A stretch of 51,301 nt of DNA, from positions 1 through 51,301 of the forward strand of contig JBBIIC010000016.1 in assembly GCA_037446725.1 (NCBI GenBank), in the 5' to 3' direction. The notes under the pieces are model-generated. The model was not told where the DNA came from. It searched no databases and saw nothing but the letters and a program-made list of their open reading frames with translations. Each line of letters starts with the position of its first letter. Within the stretch, counting starts at the first letter, position 1. Shown one piece after another: positions 15,338 through 24,285 of the stretch. Position numbers and translations under genes: made by a program. This stretch comes from JBBIIC01 sp037446725. Its GTDB lineage: Bacteria; Actinomycetota; Coriobacteriia; Anaerosomatales; SLCP01.

Positions 15338-16012
15338 ATGAGCCTGCTCGAAGTCGCAGGGGTGTCCAAGACGTACGGGAGCGGCCACGCGCGGGTCACC
15401 GCGCTCGACGACGTCACCTTCGACCTGGACACGGGCCGGCTCCTTGCGGTGCTCGGTCCGTCGGGCTCGGGCAAGACCACGCTCTTGTCGATCATCGCCG
15501 GGCTGCTCGAACCCTCCGAGGGCGAGATCCGGATCGGTGGCACCCCCATCCACCTGCGCTCCTCTCGTGAGGCGGCCGCCTTCAGGCGCGCGCACGTCGG
15601 GCTCGTGTTCCAGGAGTATCACCTCATCCCGTACCTTACCGCCGAGGAGAATCTGTTGCTCGTACCGCACCTCGACGGGAGGGTCGGGCGCGAGGACCGC
15701 GAGCGCGCGTCTTCGCTGCTCGGGGAGTTCGGCCTTGCCGGGCGGATGCGCCACAAGCCCTCGGCGCTCTCCGGCGGGGAGCGCCAACGAGTCGCGATCG
15801 CACGCGCACTCATGAACGACCCGGAGATCATGCTCGTAGACGAGCCGACTGCGCACCTCGACACCGACCGGGGGCGGCAGGTCGTCGACCTGCTGCGCTC
15901 CCACATACGCGGCCGCGACATGACGTGCGTGATGGTCACGCACGACGCGCGCATGGCTAAGGAGGCCGACCAGGTCGTGCGCCTGCTCGACGGCCGGCTC
16001 GCCACGGCGTAG
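15338..16012 (+). CDS. ABC transporter ATP-binding protein, LolD/MacB type
   Basis: 224 residues. Walker A GPSGSGKT at 40-47, Q-loop in VFQEYHLIPY, signature LSGGERQRVAIARAL, Walker B IMLVDEPTAHLD and H-loop VMVTHDARM are all intact. It energises the permease encoded just upstream; the two form a two-gene operon. No membrane-fusion protein is present, as expected for a Gram-positive exporter. Confidence 0.93.
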   Translation: MSLLEVAGVSKTYGSGHARVTALDDVTFDLDTGRLLAVLGPSGSGKTTLLSIIAGLLEPSEGEIRIGGTPIHLRSSREAAAFRRAHVGLVFQEYHLIPYLTAEENLLLVPHLDGRVGREDRERASSLLGEFGLAGRMRHKPSALSGGERQRVAIARALMNDPEIMLVDEPTAHLDTDRGRQVVDLLRSHIRGRDMTCVMVTHDARMAKEADQVVRLLDGRLATA

Positions 16013-16053
16013 GCGCGGGTGACAGGGTGGGCCGACCGGACGAACCGTCCCGC

Positions 16054-16746
16054 TCAGCCCTCGTCGCGGAAGCCGGCCTTAATGTGCGAGCCGTCGCAGA
16101 ACGGCTTGTTCGCCGAACAGCCGCAGCGGCACAGCGTCACCCGGTTGCGCATCTCGTAGGGCTCCCCGTCACTATCGAAGATCCCGATACCGCCCCGTAC
16201 CCACAGTGGCCCGGACACGCCGAGCGAGGAATCGTCGATGATCGCGATCGAAGGCTCGAAGTGCGGCTCGCACGTTCCTGTCGCCTCGGCGGTCAGCACG
16301 TAACGCCCCGAGGGGCAGAGTGTGGCCTCTTCCTTCGCGAGCTCGAGGGCCGCCGGGTCGTCGCACCGCTCGATGAGGTTCCACAGCCCACCCGCCCGGT
16401 CGCAGAAGCGGGCCTCGGCACACAGGCGGCGGGCGTCCTGCAGCCGCACGCCCGGGCCGTCGATCGGGGTCGCCTGCTCGGCGTAGGACTCGTGTCCGGC
16501 GGTTTCCGCCCCGTCGAAGCCTTCGACCGCGTGTGTCATGTCGCAGAAGGGCTTGCCCTCCGAAAGGCCGCACCGGCACAGTCGATAGCGGTCGGGTGCG
16601 TCGATGCGAGCGGCCTCTCGCCACCCGACGGATTCGCCTTCTTCATTCACGACGATCTCCACGCGTACGAGGGGAACTCCCCCCGTCACGAGGTAGGGTC
16701 CGTCCTCGGTGACCCGGATGCGCATGCGTTCCGTCGGCTCGCTCAC
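16054..16746 (-). CDS. Two-domain CDGSH iron-sulfur protein
   Basis: 230 residues. Two CDGSH-type [2Fe-2S] sites: Cys57, Cys59, Cys68, His72 (variant CDMTH in place of CDGSH) and Cys206, Cys208, Cys217, His221 (canonical). The middle region has further cysteines (RRLCAEARFCDRAGG, ATLCPSGRYV) typical of long bacterial CDGSH proteins. Role likely redox or Fe-S handling; not established. The GTG start at 16746 follows GAGAGG and lies 10 bases after the stop of the ACT gene. Confidence 0.85.
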   Translation of the reverse strand: MSEPTERMRIRVTEDGPYLVTGGVPLVRVEIVVNEEGESVGWREAARIDAPDRYRLCRCGLSEGKPFCDMTHAVEGFDGAETAGHESYAEQATPIDGPGVRLQDARRLCAEARFCDRAGGLWNLIERCDDPAALELAKEEATLCPSGRYVLTAEATGTCEPHFEPSIAIIDDSSLGVSGPLWVRGGIGIFDSDGEPYEMRNRVTLCRCGCSANKPFCDGSHIKAGFRDEG

Positions 16747-16756
16747 CCGATGCCTC

Positions 16757-17158
16757 TCAGGCGTTGAGGATCTGCGCGGCGCCCAGGGGATCGTCGACGC
16801 GCATGACGAGCGTGACGCGCTCGCCGTCGCTGGCGGTCCCGTAGATCCAGTGGATGTCCATGTTCTCGCGGGCGAGCTTGACGGCTTCCCTCGCAAGCGA
16901 ACCCGGCTCGGCGGGCAGATCGATCATGACGACGTCCTTGCGCACCACCGACATGTTGATGATGTTCGCAAGCGCCGTCGTTGCACGCTCGTTATCGCTC
17001 GTGACGATCATGAACTCCCCGCGCCCGTCCTTCTCGTATCCCGCAATCGCGTAGATGTCGACGCCCGCCTCGGAGATCGCGTCGGTCACCTGTGCGAGCA
17101 ACCCGACCCTGTTGGGTGCCGTGACGAACAGCTCCTGGACCACCTTCGCCTCGGACAT
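16757..17158 (-). CDS. Tandem ACT-domain protein
   Basis: 133 residues with two ACT-like units: VTAPNRVGLLAQVTDAISEA at about 12-31 and LPAEPGSLAREAVKLAREN at about 81-99. Small double-ACT proteins of this kind bind amino acids and often act as stand-alone sensors. The ATG at 17158 follows GGGAGGG. Co-directional with the CDGSH gene 10 bases downstream. Confidence 0.8.
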   Translation of the reverse strand: MSEAKVVQELFVTAPNRVGLLAQVTDAISEAGVDIYAIAGYEKDGRGEFMIVTSDNERATTALANIINMSVVRKDVVMIDLPAEPGSLAREAVKLARENMDIHWIYGTASDGERVTLVMRVDDPLGAAQILNA

Positions 17159-17285
17159 CTCGTATCCCTCCCGCCGCGCCGTCTGCCGTTGCCGAGTAGA
17201 TACCCGCTCGGCGGGCTGGTCGTCGCACGCGGGTCGAGCGGAGGGGTATGAGTTCAGTAGGCGTGGCCGACGGCGGGAGGCGCGG

Positions 17286-17450
17286 ATGTGCTCGGACAGC
17301 GACAGGCCCTCACCGGGCTCGTACCTCGGGAACCTGCGCGCCCCGATGCCGCTCGGCCGCAAGGCACGCCTTGTCCTGCGCAACGTGGTGCGACGCGTCG
17401 TGCCGCGGCCGGCCATCTGCTGCGGCCATGCCGGAGAGCCCGGCTGTTGA
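17286..17450 (+). CDS. Small protein with Cys-rich GEPGC tail
   Basis: 54 residues, ATG preceded by GGGAGGCG. The body (PLGRKARLVLRNVVRRVVPR) is basic and helical; the end reads AICCGHAGEPGC, a CCG-x-x-G-[ED]-PGC tail that I recall from small uncharacterised proteins of anaerobes. The two-cysteine pair plus terminal cysteine suggests metal or Fe-S binding, but no function is known. It is divergent from the ACT gene and followed by a strong hairpin. Confidence 0.6.
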   Translation: MCSDSDRPSPGSYLGNLRAPMPLGRKARLVLRNVVRRVVPRPAICCGHAGEPGC

Positions 17451-17490
17451 CGCTGATCCGGGCGGCCGTGCGCCGGCTTCAGGACGCGAA

Positions 17491-17518
17491 GAGGGCCACC
17501 TCAGACGAGGTGGCCCTC
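17491..17518. terminator. Hairpin terminator after the small Cys-tail gene
   Basis: Perfect 12-bp stem GAGGGCCACCTC / GAGGTGGCCCTC with an AGAC loop, 40 bases after the stop at 17450. No U-tract follows, common in high-GC genomes. Confidence 0.65.
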
Positions 17519-17601
17519 CTGCATCGCTGCCGGACAGCGACGCTCAGCGCGTTGCGAGCAGCGTTCGTGTGCGGGATCACATCTCCCGGAACGCCGCTGT
17601 C

Positions 17602-17685
17602 CTAAGCGGACCCGGCCTCCGCTCGAACCGCGGTGGGCAGGACCAGCTCAGCGATGTGGGCACTTCGCACGCTGGATCACCTCCT
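17602..17685 (-). CDS. 22-codon frame behind a maximal Shine-Dalgarno sequence
   Basis: On the minus strand AGGAGGTGATCCAGC (17685-17671) is complementary to the last 15 bases of the 16S rRNA core end (GCTGGATCACCTCCT). It is followed directly by GTG (17670) and 22 sense codons, MRSAHIAELVLPTAVRAEAG plus two, ending TAG at 17602. Downstream of fic on the same strand. It may encode a micropeptide or be a ribosome-binding decoy; nothing else supports translation. Confidence 0.3.
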
Positions 17686-17777
17686 CGGATCGTCGGGCCG
17701 CCGGATCGCGCCCTCGGGGTTGCCCCGTGCACGTGTGGGCAGCGAGCGGCGTGCCGACGTTGTCGGGGTACGCCAAC

Positions 17778-18953
17778 TCAGTGCGGGCGCTCGCGCTCGA
17801 TGCGCTCGGCGATAGCGGTGACGATGTGGGTGCGCTGCTGATCGACCGAGGAGCCGGCCTCCGGTGAGAGCCCGACCCCTGCGGCGGACGCGATCGCACC
17901 GATGAGCCCGAACGCACCGGTGAAGACCTCCTCGGGCTCGTCAAACACGCGCGCTAGGAGGCGTCGTTCGGCGAGCAGTTGGAGGTCCTCGGCGGCCTGC
18001 CGCCCGGTGACGCCGACAAGGCCGCGATAGTAGCGGTTGGTCACCGGGCGCCCGAAGAAGCCGTCGAACAGCGCCTCGGCGAGGCGAGGTGGCTGCCCGA
18101 GAACCTCCTCGGCGATGGCCTCGACCATGGTCCAGGTCTCACACTCGACTGCCTGCTTGAGCCAGAACGACTTCACCTGCCTGCGCTGAGCACGCACGTG
18201 AACCGTGATGAAGCGCGTCACGTCGGCGTCCGGGTTCCAACGGTGGCCGAGATCGCGAAACGCCTCGTAGTACTCGTCCCGGTGAGCGCCCCACCACTCC
18301 TCGAGACTGACGAACTCCTGCGTGTTGTAGCCGCCCCGGCGCATCGCGACCGACGAGAGTATCCGCGCGGTACGTCCGTTGCCGTCCGTGAATGGGTGGA
18401 TTCCCGCGAGCCGGGCGTGCACGAGCGCCGCCACGAGGGGGGCGGGATCGGTCACGCCCTCCGCCCAGTCGCACATCTCGTCGACGAGCCGCGGCACGTC
18501 GCGGAAGGGTGGCGGCTCGTAGGCCACCGCCCCGGTGAGGTTGTCGCCGAGCCAGACGTTCTTGTGCCGGTAGGTTCCGGCAGCGGGGTCGAACTGGACG
18601 CCCATCACCCGGCGCTGGACCTGACGGACGAACTCGCTGCTCCACCGGAACGCGTCATCGTCGGCTCGTCTGAGCGCGTACTCCACCGCCTCGCGATAGC
18701 CCTCGACGAGCCCGCAATCGTGATCGCACACCCAGGCCGGCTGGTCGCCCGCAAGGATGCGCCGGACGTCGTCGACGGTGACGGGGACGCCTTCGATCCC
18801 GGTCGATGCCGCGACGACCCCTGCTTCCCACTCCCGCCGCAACCTTCCGAGCCAGCGCCGCGACAGGGCACCGTTGCACGTGAGCGTCTGGCGCGCCTTC
18901 TCGAGCCCCTCGAGCTCCTCGGCCAGGTATGGGGTCATGCGGTAGCGGTACAT
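17778..18953 (-). CDS. Fic-family AMPylase with N-terminal self-inhibitory motif
   Basis: 391 residues. The Fic catalytic loop HPFTDGNGRTAR (186-197) is intact, with His186 as base, so it should transfer AMP (or another nucleotide) to a protein hydroxyl. Ser50-x-x-x-Glu54-Gly in an N-terminal helix is the inhibitory (S/T)xxxE(G/N) motif of class II Fic proteins. The C-terminal 100 residues look like the winged-helix tail seen in many such proteins. GGAGG lies 4 bases before the ATG at 18953. No antitoxin partner is adjacent, consistent with built-in inhibition. Confidence 0.92.
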   Translation of the reverse strand: MYRYRMTPYLAEELEGLEKARQTLTCNGALSRRWLGRLRREWEAGVVAASTGIEGVPVTVDDVRRILAGDQPAWVCDHDCGLVEGYREAVEYALRRADDDAFRWSSEFVRQVQRRVMGVQFDPAAGTYRHKNVWLGDNLTGAVAYEPPPFRDVPRLVDEMCDWAEGVTDPAPLVAALVHARLAGIHPFTDGNGRTARILSSVAMRRGGYNTQEFVSLEEWWGAHRDEYYEAFRDLGHRWNPDADVTRFITVHVRAQRRQVKSFWLKQAVECETWTMVEAIAEEVLGQPPRLAEALFDGFFGRPVTNRYYRGLVGVTGRQAAEDLQLLAERRLLARVFDEPEEVFTGAFGLIGAIASAAGVGLSPEAGSSVDQQRTHIVTAIAERIERERPH

Positions 18954-19034
18954 CACACCTCCACGCAGCCATCATACCGGGCACGCGTGCACGGGACTTC
19001 CCGGGTTCGGCCGAGCGGTACCGGCAAGCACAGG

Positions 19035-20186
19035 CTACCGATGGATGATGCGTCCCAACAGCGGGACCGAGACCTCGATCGCGCGCTCGGGGCACATCTC
19101 CTGGCAGCAGTAGCAGCGGATGCAGCGCTGGTAGTCGTGAGCGGGCGGCTGTGCGCGGCGGCCTTCCTCGCCGCCGACCCAGTCGACCGCCTTCAGATCG
19201 AGAGGGCAGACCTCGACGCACGTCCCGCACCGCGTGCACCTGCTCCCCACGATGAACGGCCGCGGCACGACGAAGGTGCGAGCCAACCGTGACGCGCTCC
19301 CGCTCGCGGGGCCTGTGGTGGACGCGCGACGCCGGTTCGCGACGAAACCCTCGGTGAGACTCTCCTCCAGCGGGTCGCCCACGACATCGATCTCGTCCCA
19401 CGTCCCGAGGCCCGACTCCTGGCCGAGCGTGACGGTCTCGACGAGCGTCGGGTCGAGCCCCATCAGCCGGCACGCCGTCGCATCCACCGCCACCGGGTCG
19501 TCGGAGAGCAGCAGCACGCCCACCGGCCGGGGGTCGCCGCCCCGTGGCCCGTTGCCCTCCATCGCGACGATCCCGTCCATCACGTAGAGGCGCGGGCTGA
19601 TGGCCGCGCAGAGGTCGACGAGCATCTGGGCGAAGGTGCGGATGTCGGGCATGCGTGCGTGGAACTCGCCCTTGCGCACCCCCGGGATACAGCCGAACTG
19701 GTTCTTGACCGCGCCGGTCATGCGAGTGAGCGCGTGCGTCTTCATCTTGGGGAGCGAGACCACACCGTCCGCGGCGAGCACACCCTCGGCGATGAACCAG
19801 CGCTTGATCACACGGCCTTGATGTGCGGAGGCCTCGCGGCCGTTCGTGAAGTCGGCGAATGGGATGCCGAGCTCCTCGGCGACCTCCACCAGGCCCGAGC
19901 GCCGGGCCGCACCCTCGGGCCGCCCGACCCCGGGTGAGTCGCCGTACGAGAGGATCGCACCGGTCGCCGCGAGATGGCGGGCGACGGCGCGGAAGACGGC
20001 GGGGTGGGTGGTGACCGCCGCAGAGGGGCTGCTGCCAACGAGGAGGTTGGGTTTGAGAAGGATGCGCTCGTCAGGTGAGACGAAGCGCGCTGCACCGCCC
20101 AGCAGATCGAGCCCGCGCGAAACGGCCGCGAACACGGCGTCTGCCTCGTAGGTATCGCATCGCACGAGTGCGACGGTGCTGGCCAC
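19035..20186 (-). CDS. DUF362 protein with C-terminal 2[4Fe-4S] ferredoxin domain
   Basis: 383 residues. Residues about 1-270 are the DUF362 domain (LLKPNLLVGS, THPAVFRAVARHL, LPKMKTHALTRMTGAVKNQFG); the C-terminus has CTRCGTCVEVCP and CIRCYCCQEMCP, two 4Fe-4S binding motifs. DUF362-ferredoxin proteins are common in anaerobes and thought to act in redox or cofactor chemistry; no reaction is established. The GTG at 20186 is chosen because GAGGAG lies 6 bases upstream; the open frame extends 20 codons further without a site. Confidence 0.85.
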   Translation of the reverse strand: MASTVALVRCDTYEADAVFAAVSRGLDLLGGAARFVSPDERILLKPNLLVGSSPSAAVTTHPAVFRAVARHLAATGAILSYGDSPGVGRPEGAARRSGLVEVAEELGIPFADFTNGREASAHQGRVIKRWFIAEGVLAADGVVSLPKMKTHALTRMTGAVKNQFGCIPGVRKGEFHARMPDIRTFAQMLVDLCAAISPRLYVMDGIVAMEGNGPRGGDPRPVGVLLLSDDPVAVDATACRLMGLDPTLVETVTLGQESGLGTWDEIDVVGDPLEESLTEGFVANRRRASTTGPASGSASRLARTFVVPRPFIVGSRCTRCGTCVEVCPLDLKAVDWVGGEEGRRAQPPAHDYQRCIRCYCCQEMCPERAIEVSVPLLGRIIHR

Positions 20187-20249
20187 GGATGGCTCCTCAT
20201 GGGTCGGTTGCTGCACCTCGAAGTCTACGCGACCCTCACACCACACCGT

Positions 20250-21089
20250 CTAGCCATGCGGAAACCGGTCGGGATGCCTTCCGAGCCGACCCCGCTCTCC
20301 GCGGTCGAGCGCGTCGATTGTGAACATCTCTTCGTCGGTGAGCTCGAACCCGAAGATGTCGGCGTTCTCACGGATCCGCTCGGGGTGCGTCGACTTCGGG
20401 ATGACGACCACCTTCTGCTGGACCGCCCATCTCAGCGCCACCTGCGCGGCCGAGACGCCGTGGGCGGCGCCGATGCGGACAAGCTGGGGCACCTCGGCGG
20501 CGTGGCCCCGCATCACCGGCCCCCAGCCCTCCACGACGATGCCGCGGTCGGCGCAGAACAGGCGGAGGCCCGGCTGCTGCAGCCAGGGATGGTGCTCGAC
20601 CTGATCGACCATCGGGACCGCACCGGTCAGCCGGTGCAATGTCTCGAGGTGTGGCTCGAGGAAGTTACACACGCCGATCGCCCGCGTCATGCCCGCCTCG
20701 AGGACGCGCTCCATGCCGCGCCATGTCGACTCGTAGAGACGAGGGATCGGCCAGTGCACGAGGTAGAGGTCGACGTGCCCGGTCCCGAGCCGGGAGAGGC
20801 TCCGCTCGAGCGCCTGCTGGACGCCCTCCTCACCCTGTTCGTCGTTCCAGACCTTCGTCGCGAGGAAGATCTCGTCGCGCGGGATCCCGCTTGCCGCCAG
20901 AGCGCGGCCGATCGCCTGCTCGTTCTCGTACATCGAGGCCGTGTCGATGCTGCGGTACCCGATCTCGAGAGCGGTCAGAACCGACCGCTCGGCCTCGACA
21001 TCGTCCACGATCTTGTACGTGCCGAAGCCGAGCACCGGCATCTCGACGCCGTTTGCCAGTGTCCGTGTGCTCGTGATGTCGAGTGACAT
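20250..21089 (-). CDS. Aldo/keto reductase
   Basis: 279 residues of the DkgA-like group. The catalytic tetrad is complete: Asp49, Tyr54, Lys79, His112. The NADPH-binding end IPKSTHPERIREN is present. It reduces small aldehydes or ketoacids with NADPH; exact substrate unknown. ATG preceded by GGAGGTGG. Divergent from ogt with about 90 bases between. Confidence 0.94.
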   Translation of the reverse strand: MSLDITSTRTLANGVEMPVLGFGTYKIVDDVEAERSVLTALEIGYRSIDTASMYENEQAIGRALAASGIPRDEIFLATKVWNDEQGEEGVQQALERSLSRLGTGHVDLYLVHWPIPRLYESTWRGMERVLEAGMTRAIGVCNFLEPHLETLHRLTGAVPMVDQVEHHPWLQQPGLRLFCADRGIVVEGWGPVMRGHAAEVPQLVRIGAAHGVSAAQVALRWAVQQKVVVIPKSTHPERIRENADIFGFELTDEEMFTIDALDRGERGRLGRHPDRFPHG

Positions 21090-21179
21090 CGAACCACCTC
21101 CGCCGAGAGTATTCCCGAACCCCGTCGTGCGCGGTACGCTCGCATCTGCCGCCACCGACCCACCCGTTGAGGAGCAACC

Positions 21180-21683
21180 ATGGGCAACGTCATCCGCTAC
21201 GCCATCGTCCCCACCTCGCTCGGCCGCCTGCTCGTCGCGACGAGCGCCGAAGGCGTGTGCGAGGCGTCCTTCGGAGATGATGAGGCCGGGCTCGTCGACG
21301 CCTGCGCGCGGCGGTTCACCGCAGCCGAGCTCGCGGACGCCGACGAGCGGACGCGGGAGCTCGCTGCGGCACTTGCTGGTGCCGTCGAATCGCCGGCCGA
21401 GGCGACGGGGGTTCCCCTCGACCTGCGCGGCACGGCGTTCCAGCGGGCGGTGTGGGCTGAGTTGCGCACGATTCCGCCAGGCACGACTATCACGTACGGA
21501 GAGCTTGCCCGGCGCGTCGAGCGACCGAAGGCGGTGCGTGCGGTGGCACAGGCGTGCGGCGCCAACCCGGTTGCGGTCGTGGTGCCGTGTCACCGCGTGA
21601 TCGGCGCCGACGGCTCGCTCACCGGCTACGCATCCGGGATCGACCGCAAACGGACGCTGCTCGAGCGGGAAGGCGCGATCTAG
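21180..21683 (+). CDS. ogt: Methylated-DNA--protein-cysteine methyltransferase
   Basis: 167 residues. It repairs O6-methylguanine by irreversible transfer to Cys137 in the invariant PCHRV motif (136-140). The helix-turn-helix region FQRAVWAELRTIPPG and the active-site flank GANPVAVVVP are typical. The N-terminal domain lacks Ada zinc cysteines, so this is the Ogt form without a regulatory part. GAGGAG precedes the ATG by 5 bases. Confidence 0.95.
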   Translation: MGNVIRYAIVPTSLGRLLVATSAEGVCEASFGDDEAGLVDACARRFTAAELADADERTRELAAALAGAVESPAEATGVPLDLRGTAFQRAVWAELRTIPPGTTITYGELARRVERPKAVRAVAQACGANPVAVVVPCHRVIGADGSLTGYASGIDRKRTLLEREGAI

Positions 21684-21775
21684 CGCCGGCTCCTCACACG
21701 CGGCCTTGTGATGCCACCGACCCGACGGTACGAGAAGCGGATTCGTGGAGTGCAGCGTCCATGCCCCGGTGCACC

Positions 21776-23455
21776 TCACGTCTCGAGCGGAGCACACCGG
21801 CACGACAACGGGATTGCCACCGATTCCGTGAGCGGATCCACCGCCTGATCGGCGGCGTCGACGAACGGAAGAAGCACGAGGTCGGCGCCTGCGTCACTCA
21901 GTCGTTCGGCGTCTGCGTCGGAGTGGGCGGTGAGGGCTACCCTTCCGGTGTACCCATGGGTCCTGAGTGCCTGTAGCAGTGCGATCTGCACGTCGAGAAG
22001 GGGCGTCGTGCAGACGACCCATTCGGCGCGGCCGAGCGGCAGGGTTCCGGTGAGTTCCGGGTCTTCGGCATCACCGTACTGCGTGCTAAGTCCCATCTCG
22101 CGTGCCTGTCGCAGTGCGGCCGGATCGAAGTCCACGCCGAGGACCTGTCGCTCGCGCTGCACGAGGCCCCTGCTGATGTTCGAGCCGAAGCGGCCGAGGC
22201 CGAAGACGATCGCATCCACGCGTGCAGGACCCGAGGTTTCTTCGGCGGCGATCTCCCTGAACGTCGTGGAGCGTTCGAACAGCCGGAGCGGCTCCTCGAG
22301 ACGGTTGTAGATGCGGTGCGAGTACAGGATGAGATAGGTCGACAGACCGATGGTGACGATGCCGACGAGGGTGATCAGGCTGAGAGTGTCTCTGCCGATG
22401 TGACCGAGACTCACGCCGAGGGCCGCCAGGATGAGTGAGAACTCGCTGATCTGCGCGACGGTGAGCCCTGCAAGGAATCCCGTACGCCTCCGATAGCCCA
22501 TCAGCCCCATGATGATCACAACGATAAGGGGATTGCCGACGAGGACGAAGAGCGAGAGAACCGCTCCCGGCAGCAGCTGCTCTCCCATCGCCCCGAGATC
22601 GAGCCGGCTGCCCAACTCGATGAAGAAGAACAGGATCAGGAAGTCGCGGAGTGTCACGAGGCGCGAGGCGATCGCCTCCCGGAACTGCGTCGAGGCAAGC
22701 GACACGCCTGCGAGGAACGCCCCAACCTCCTTGCTGAAGCCCAGGCTCTCACCGAGTGCCGCCAGCGCGACCGCCCACGCGATCGCGAAGAGCACGAGCA
22801 GCTCGGGCGAGCGCGCCAGGCGTTCGAGCAGTCTCGGAAGTGCGAACTTCATGAGCAGCCCGAGCACGGTCAGAAATGCGATCCCAAGGACCGCGGTTCT
22901 GACCAGCGCCTCGGCGACGGGCCCGTCCTCGTTCCCCGAGAAGGCCGAGAGCACGATCATCACGATGACGACGACGATGTCCTGGACGATGAGGAAGCCG
23001 ACGGCGATACGCCCGTGCAGCGAGTCGATCTCGCGTTTGTCCGACAGAAGCTTGACGATGATGATCGTGCTCGAGAAGGTGAGCGCTACCGCGACGTACA
23101 CCGCGGGCACCATCTCGAGCCCCAGCCCGAGAGCGATGACGAAGCCCACGACCGACGTGAACGCCACCTGCCCGAGGCCCGTTGCCAGCGCGACGGGACC
23201 GACGCTCGAGATGAGATGCAGGTCGAGCTTGAGCCCGACCACGAACAGCAGCACCGCGATGCCGATACTCGCCAGCACCTCGATCTGATCGGAGGCCGTC
23301 ACCCATCCGAGGCCGGCCGAACCGATGATGAGGCCGACGACAATGAACGAGATGATGAGCGGCTGTTTGAGCGCGGTGCCGAGCGCGCCGACGCCCGCAG
23401 CCAGCGCGAGGATCGCGGCTATCTCGTAGTAGACGTTGGCGAACTCTATGCCCAT
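21776..23455 (-). CDS. Monovalent cation:proton antiporter, CPA2 (KefB-like) with TrkA-N domain
   Basis: 559 residues: about 12 membrane helices in the first 385, then a Rossmann TrkA-N domain (IVFGLGRFGSNISRGL near 420) that binds NAD(H) and gates transport. The segment LLFVVGLKLDLHLI and the AFLAGVSLA region fit K+/H+ or Na+/H+ exchangers of the Kef family. It probably serves pH or K+ homeostasis. The start has no strong ribosome site. It ends convergently with ogt. Confidence 0.9.
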   Translation of the reverse strand: MGIEFANVYYEIAAILALAAGVGALGTALKQPLIISFIVVGLIIGSAGLGWVTASDQIEVLASIGIAVLLFVVGLKLDLHLISSVGPVALATGLGQVAFTSVVGFVIALGLGLEMVPAVYVAVALTFSSTIIIVKLLSDKREIDSLHGRIAVGFLIVQDIVVVIVMIVLSAFSGNEDGPVAEALVRTAVLGIAFLTVLGLLMKFALPRLLERLARSPELLVLFAIAWAVALAALGESLGFSKEVGAFLAGVSLASTQFREAIASRLVTLRDFLILFFFIELGSRLDLGAMGEQLLPGAVLSLFVLVGNPLIVVIIMGLMGYRRRTGFLAGLTVAQISEFSLILAALGVSLGHIGRDTLSLITLVGIVTIGLSTYLILYSHRIYNRLEEPLRLFERSTTFREIAAEETSGPARVDAIVFGLGRFGSNISRGLVQRERQVLGVDFDPAALRQAREMGLSTQYGDAEDPELTGTLPLGRAEWVVCTTPLLDVQIALLQALRTHGYTGRVALTAHSDADAERLSDAGADLVLLPFVDAADQAVDPLTESVAIPLSCRCAPLET

Positions 23456-23540
23456 GGCGGCTCGCGGGTCGGACGGCTCTTGCCAGGAGTATGCCCGAAC
23501 ATGAGACCGGGAGCCCTCGGCCTGCGAGGCCGCGTGGGGC

Positions 23541-24086
23541 TCAGCAGGTCAGAAGCCGGTGTGCCGCGGCAACGACACTGCCCTCAAGGTCCTCATCGTT
23601 CTCGTCCCTTACCATGCGCAGACCCGCAAGAATCAGTCCGCTGACGAGATGGCTCGTGATGTCCGGGTCGTCGACCGTGAACTCCCCGCCCTCGGACCCC
23701 GAGTGTACGTACTCACCGAGCAGGGTGGTGTACGCCTCAAAGAACGCCTGCTCGCCTACCTGGTAGCGTTTCTCGACGAGTTCGCTGCTACGATTCCTGT
23801 CCCACCACTCGCGCGTGTAGGCAAACGCCACTCCGATGAGCCCCTCGACCTTCTCCCAGCAGGAATCGCGCCCCGCCAGATCGGCCGCGATCTCGGTCCG
23901 GACCCGCTCGGCCCGCCGCTGCAGCACGTACTTGTAGATCTCGTCCTTGCTTTCGTAGTGGACGTAGATCGTCTTCTTGGAGATGTGGAGGTCCTTGGCG
24001 ATGTCCTCAACCGATGTCTTGCGGAAACCGAAGCGGCCGATGTGCGCCTCGAAACTGTCTGCGATACGGTCCTTCGTGACGGCCAT
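23541..24086 (-). CDS. TetR-family transcriptional regulator
   Basis: 181 residues. HTH at about 19-48 (FRKTSVEDIAKDLHISKKTI then YVHYESKDEIYKYVL), C-terminal ligand domain. The ATG at 24086 follows GGGGAG; an upstream in-frame ATG lacks a site. The nearest gene it might regulate is the antiporter 86 bases downstream on the same strand. Ligand unknown. Confidence 0.88.
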   Translation of the reverse strand: MAVTKDRIADSFEAHIGRFGFRKTSVEDIAKDLHISKKTIYVHYESKDEIYKYVLQRRAERVRTEIAADLAGRDSCWEKVEGLIGVAFAYTREWWDRNRSSELVEKRYQVGEQAFFEAYTTLLGEYVHSGSEGGEFTVDDPDITSHLVSGLILAGLRMVRDENDEDLEGSVVAAAHRLLTC

Positions 24087-24172
24087 GGGTGGGGCTCCCC
24101 TCGTGTGTGCGGTCTCTTGCGGGTCGGCGGCGCGATACCCCAGTATCATCTCACCCGTACCGTGGGTCAACT

Positions 24173-24195
24173 CCGGTTTCCGGTTTCCGGTTTCC
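24173..24195. repeat. Heptamer tandem repeat
   Basis: Three exact head-to-tail copies of CCGGTTT plus two bases of a fourth, in the noncoding stretch upstream of the TetR gene. Too short to be a CRISPR or typical VNTR locus. Confidence 0.7.
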
Positions 24196-24227
24196 TCGGC
24201 GCACCGCTGGGGGCCGGATAAGGGAGC

Positions 24228-24262
24228 GGGCCGCCACCGGGGGGATGACCCGGCAACGGCCC
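24228..24262 (-). terminator. Hairpin after the small membrane-protein gene
   Basis: Nested stem GGGCCG/CGGCCC and CCGGG/CCCGG with symmetric 3-base internal loops and a 7-base loop. It lies 24 bases past the stop of the 34-residue gene at 24286-24390. Confidence 0.5.
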
Positions 24263-24285
24263 GTCAGGGAGACGTGTTGGCCTGC

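Larger units (their letters stand above)
17451..17777. other. Intergenic stretch between the small Cys-tail gene and fic
   Basis: 327 bases holding a 12-bp hairpin (17491-17518) and a 22-codon frame with an exceptional ribosome site (17602-17685, minus strand). I see no conserved protein in the remaining sequence. Confidence 0.5.

Noticed and set aside
17778..18953. Fic gene as a toxin of a two-gene toxin-antitoxin pair
   Set aside because: No FicA-like antitoxin gene is adjacent and the protein carries its own inhibitory motif.
24173..24195. CCGGTTT tandem repeat as a CRISPR or integration site
   Set aside because: Units are 7 bases with no spacers; no cas or integrase gene is near.
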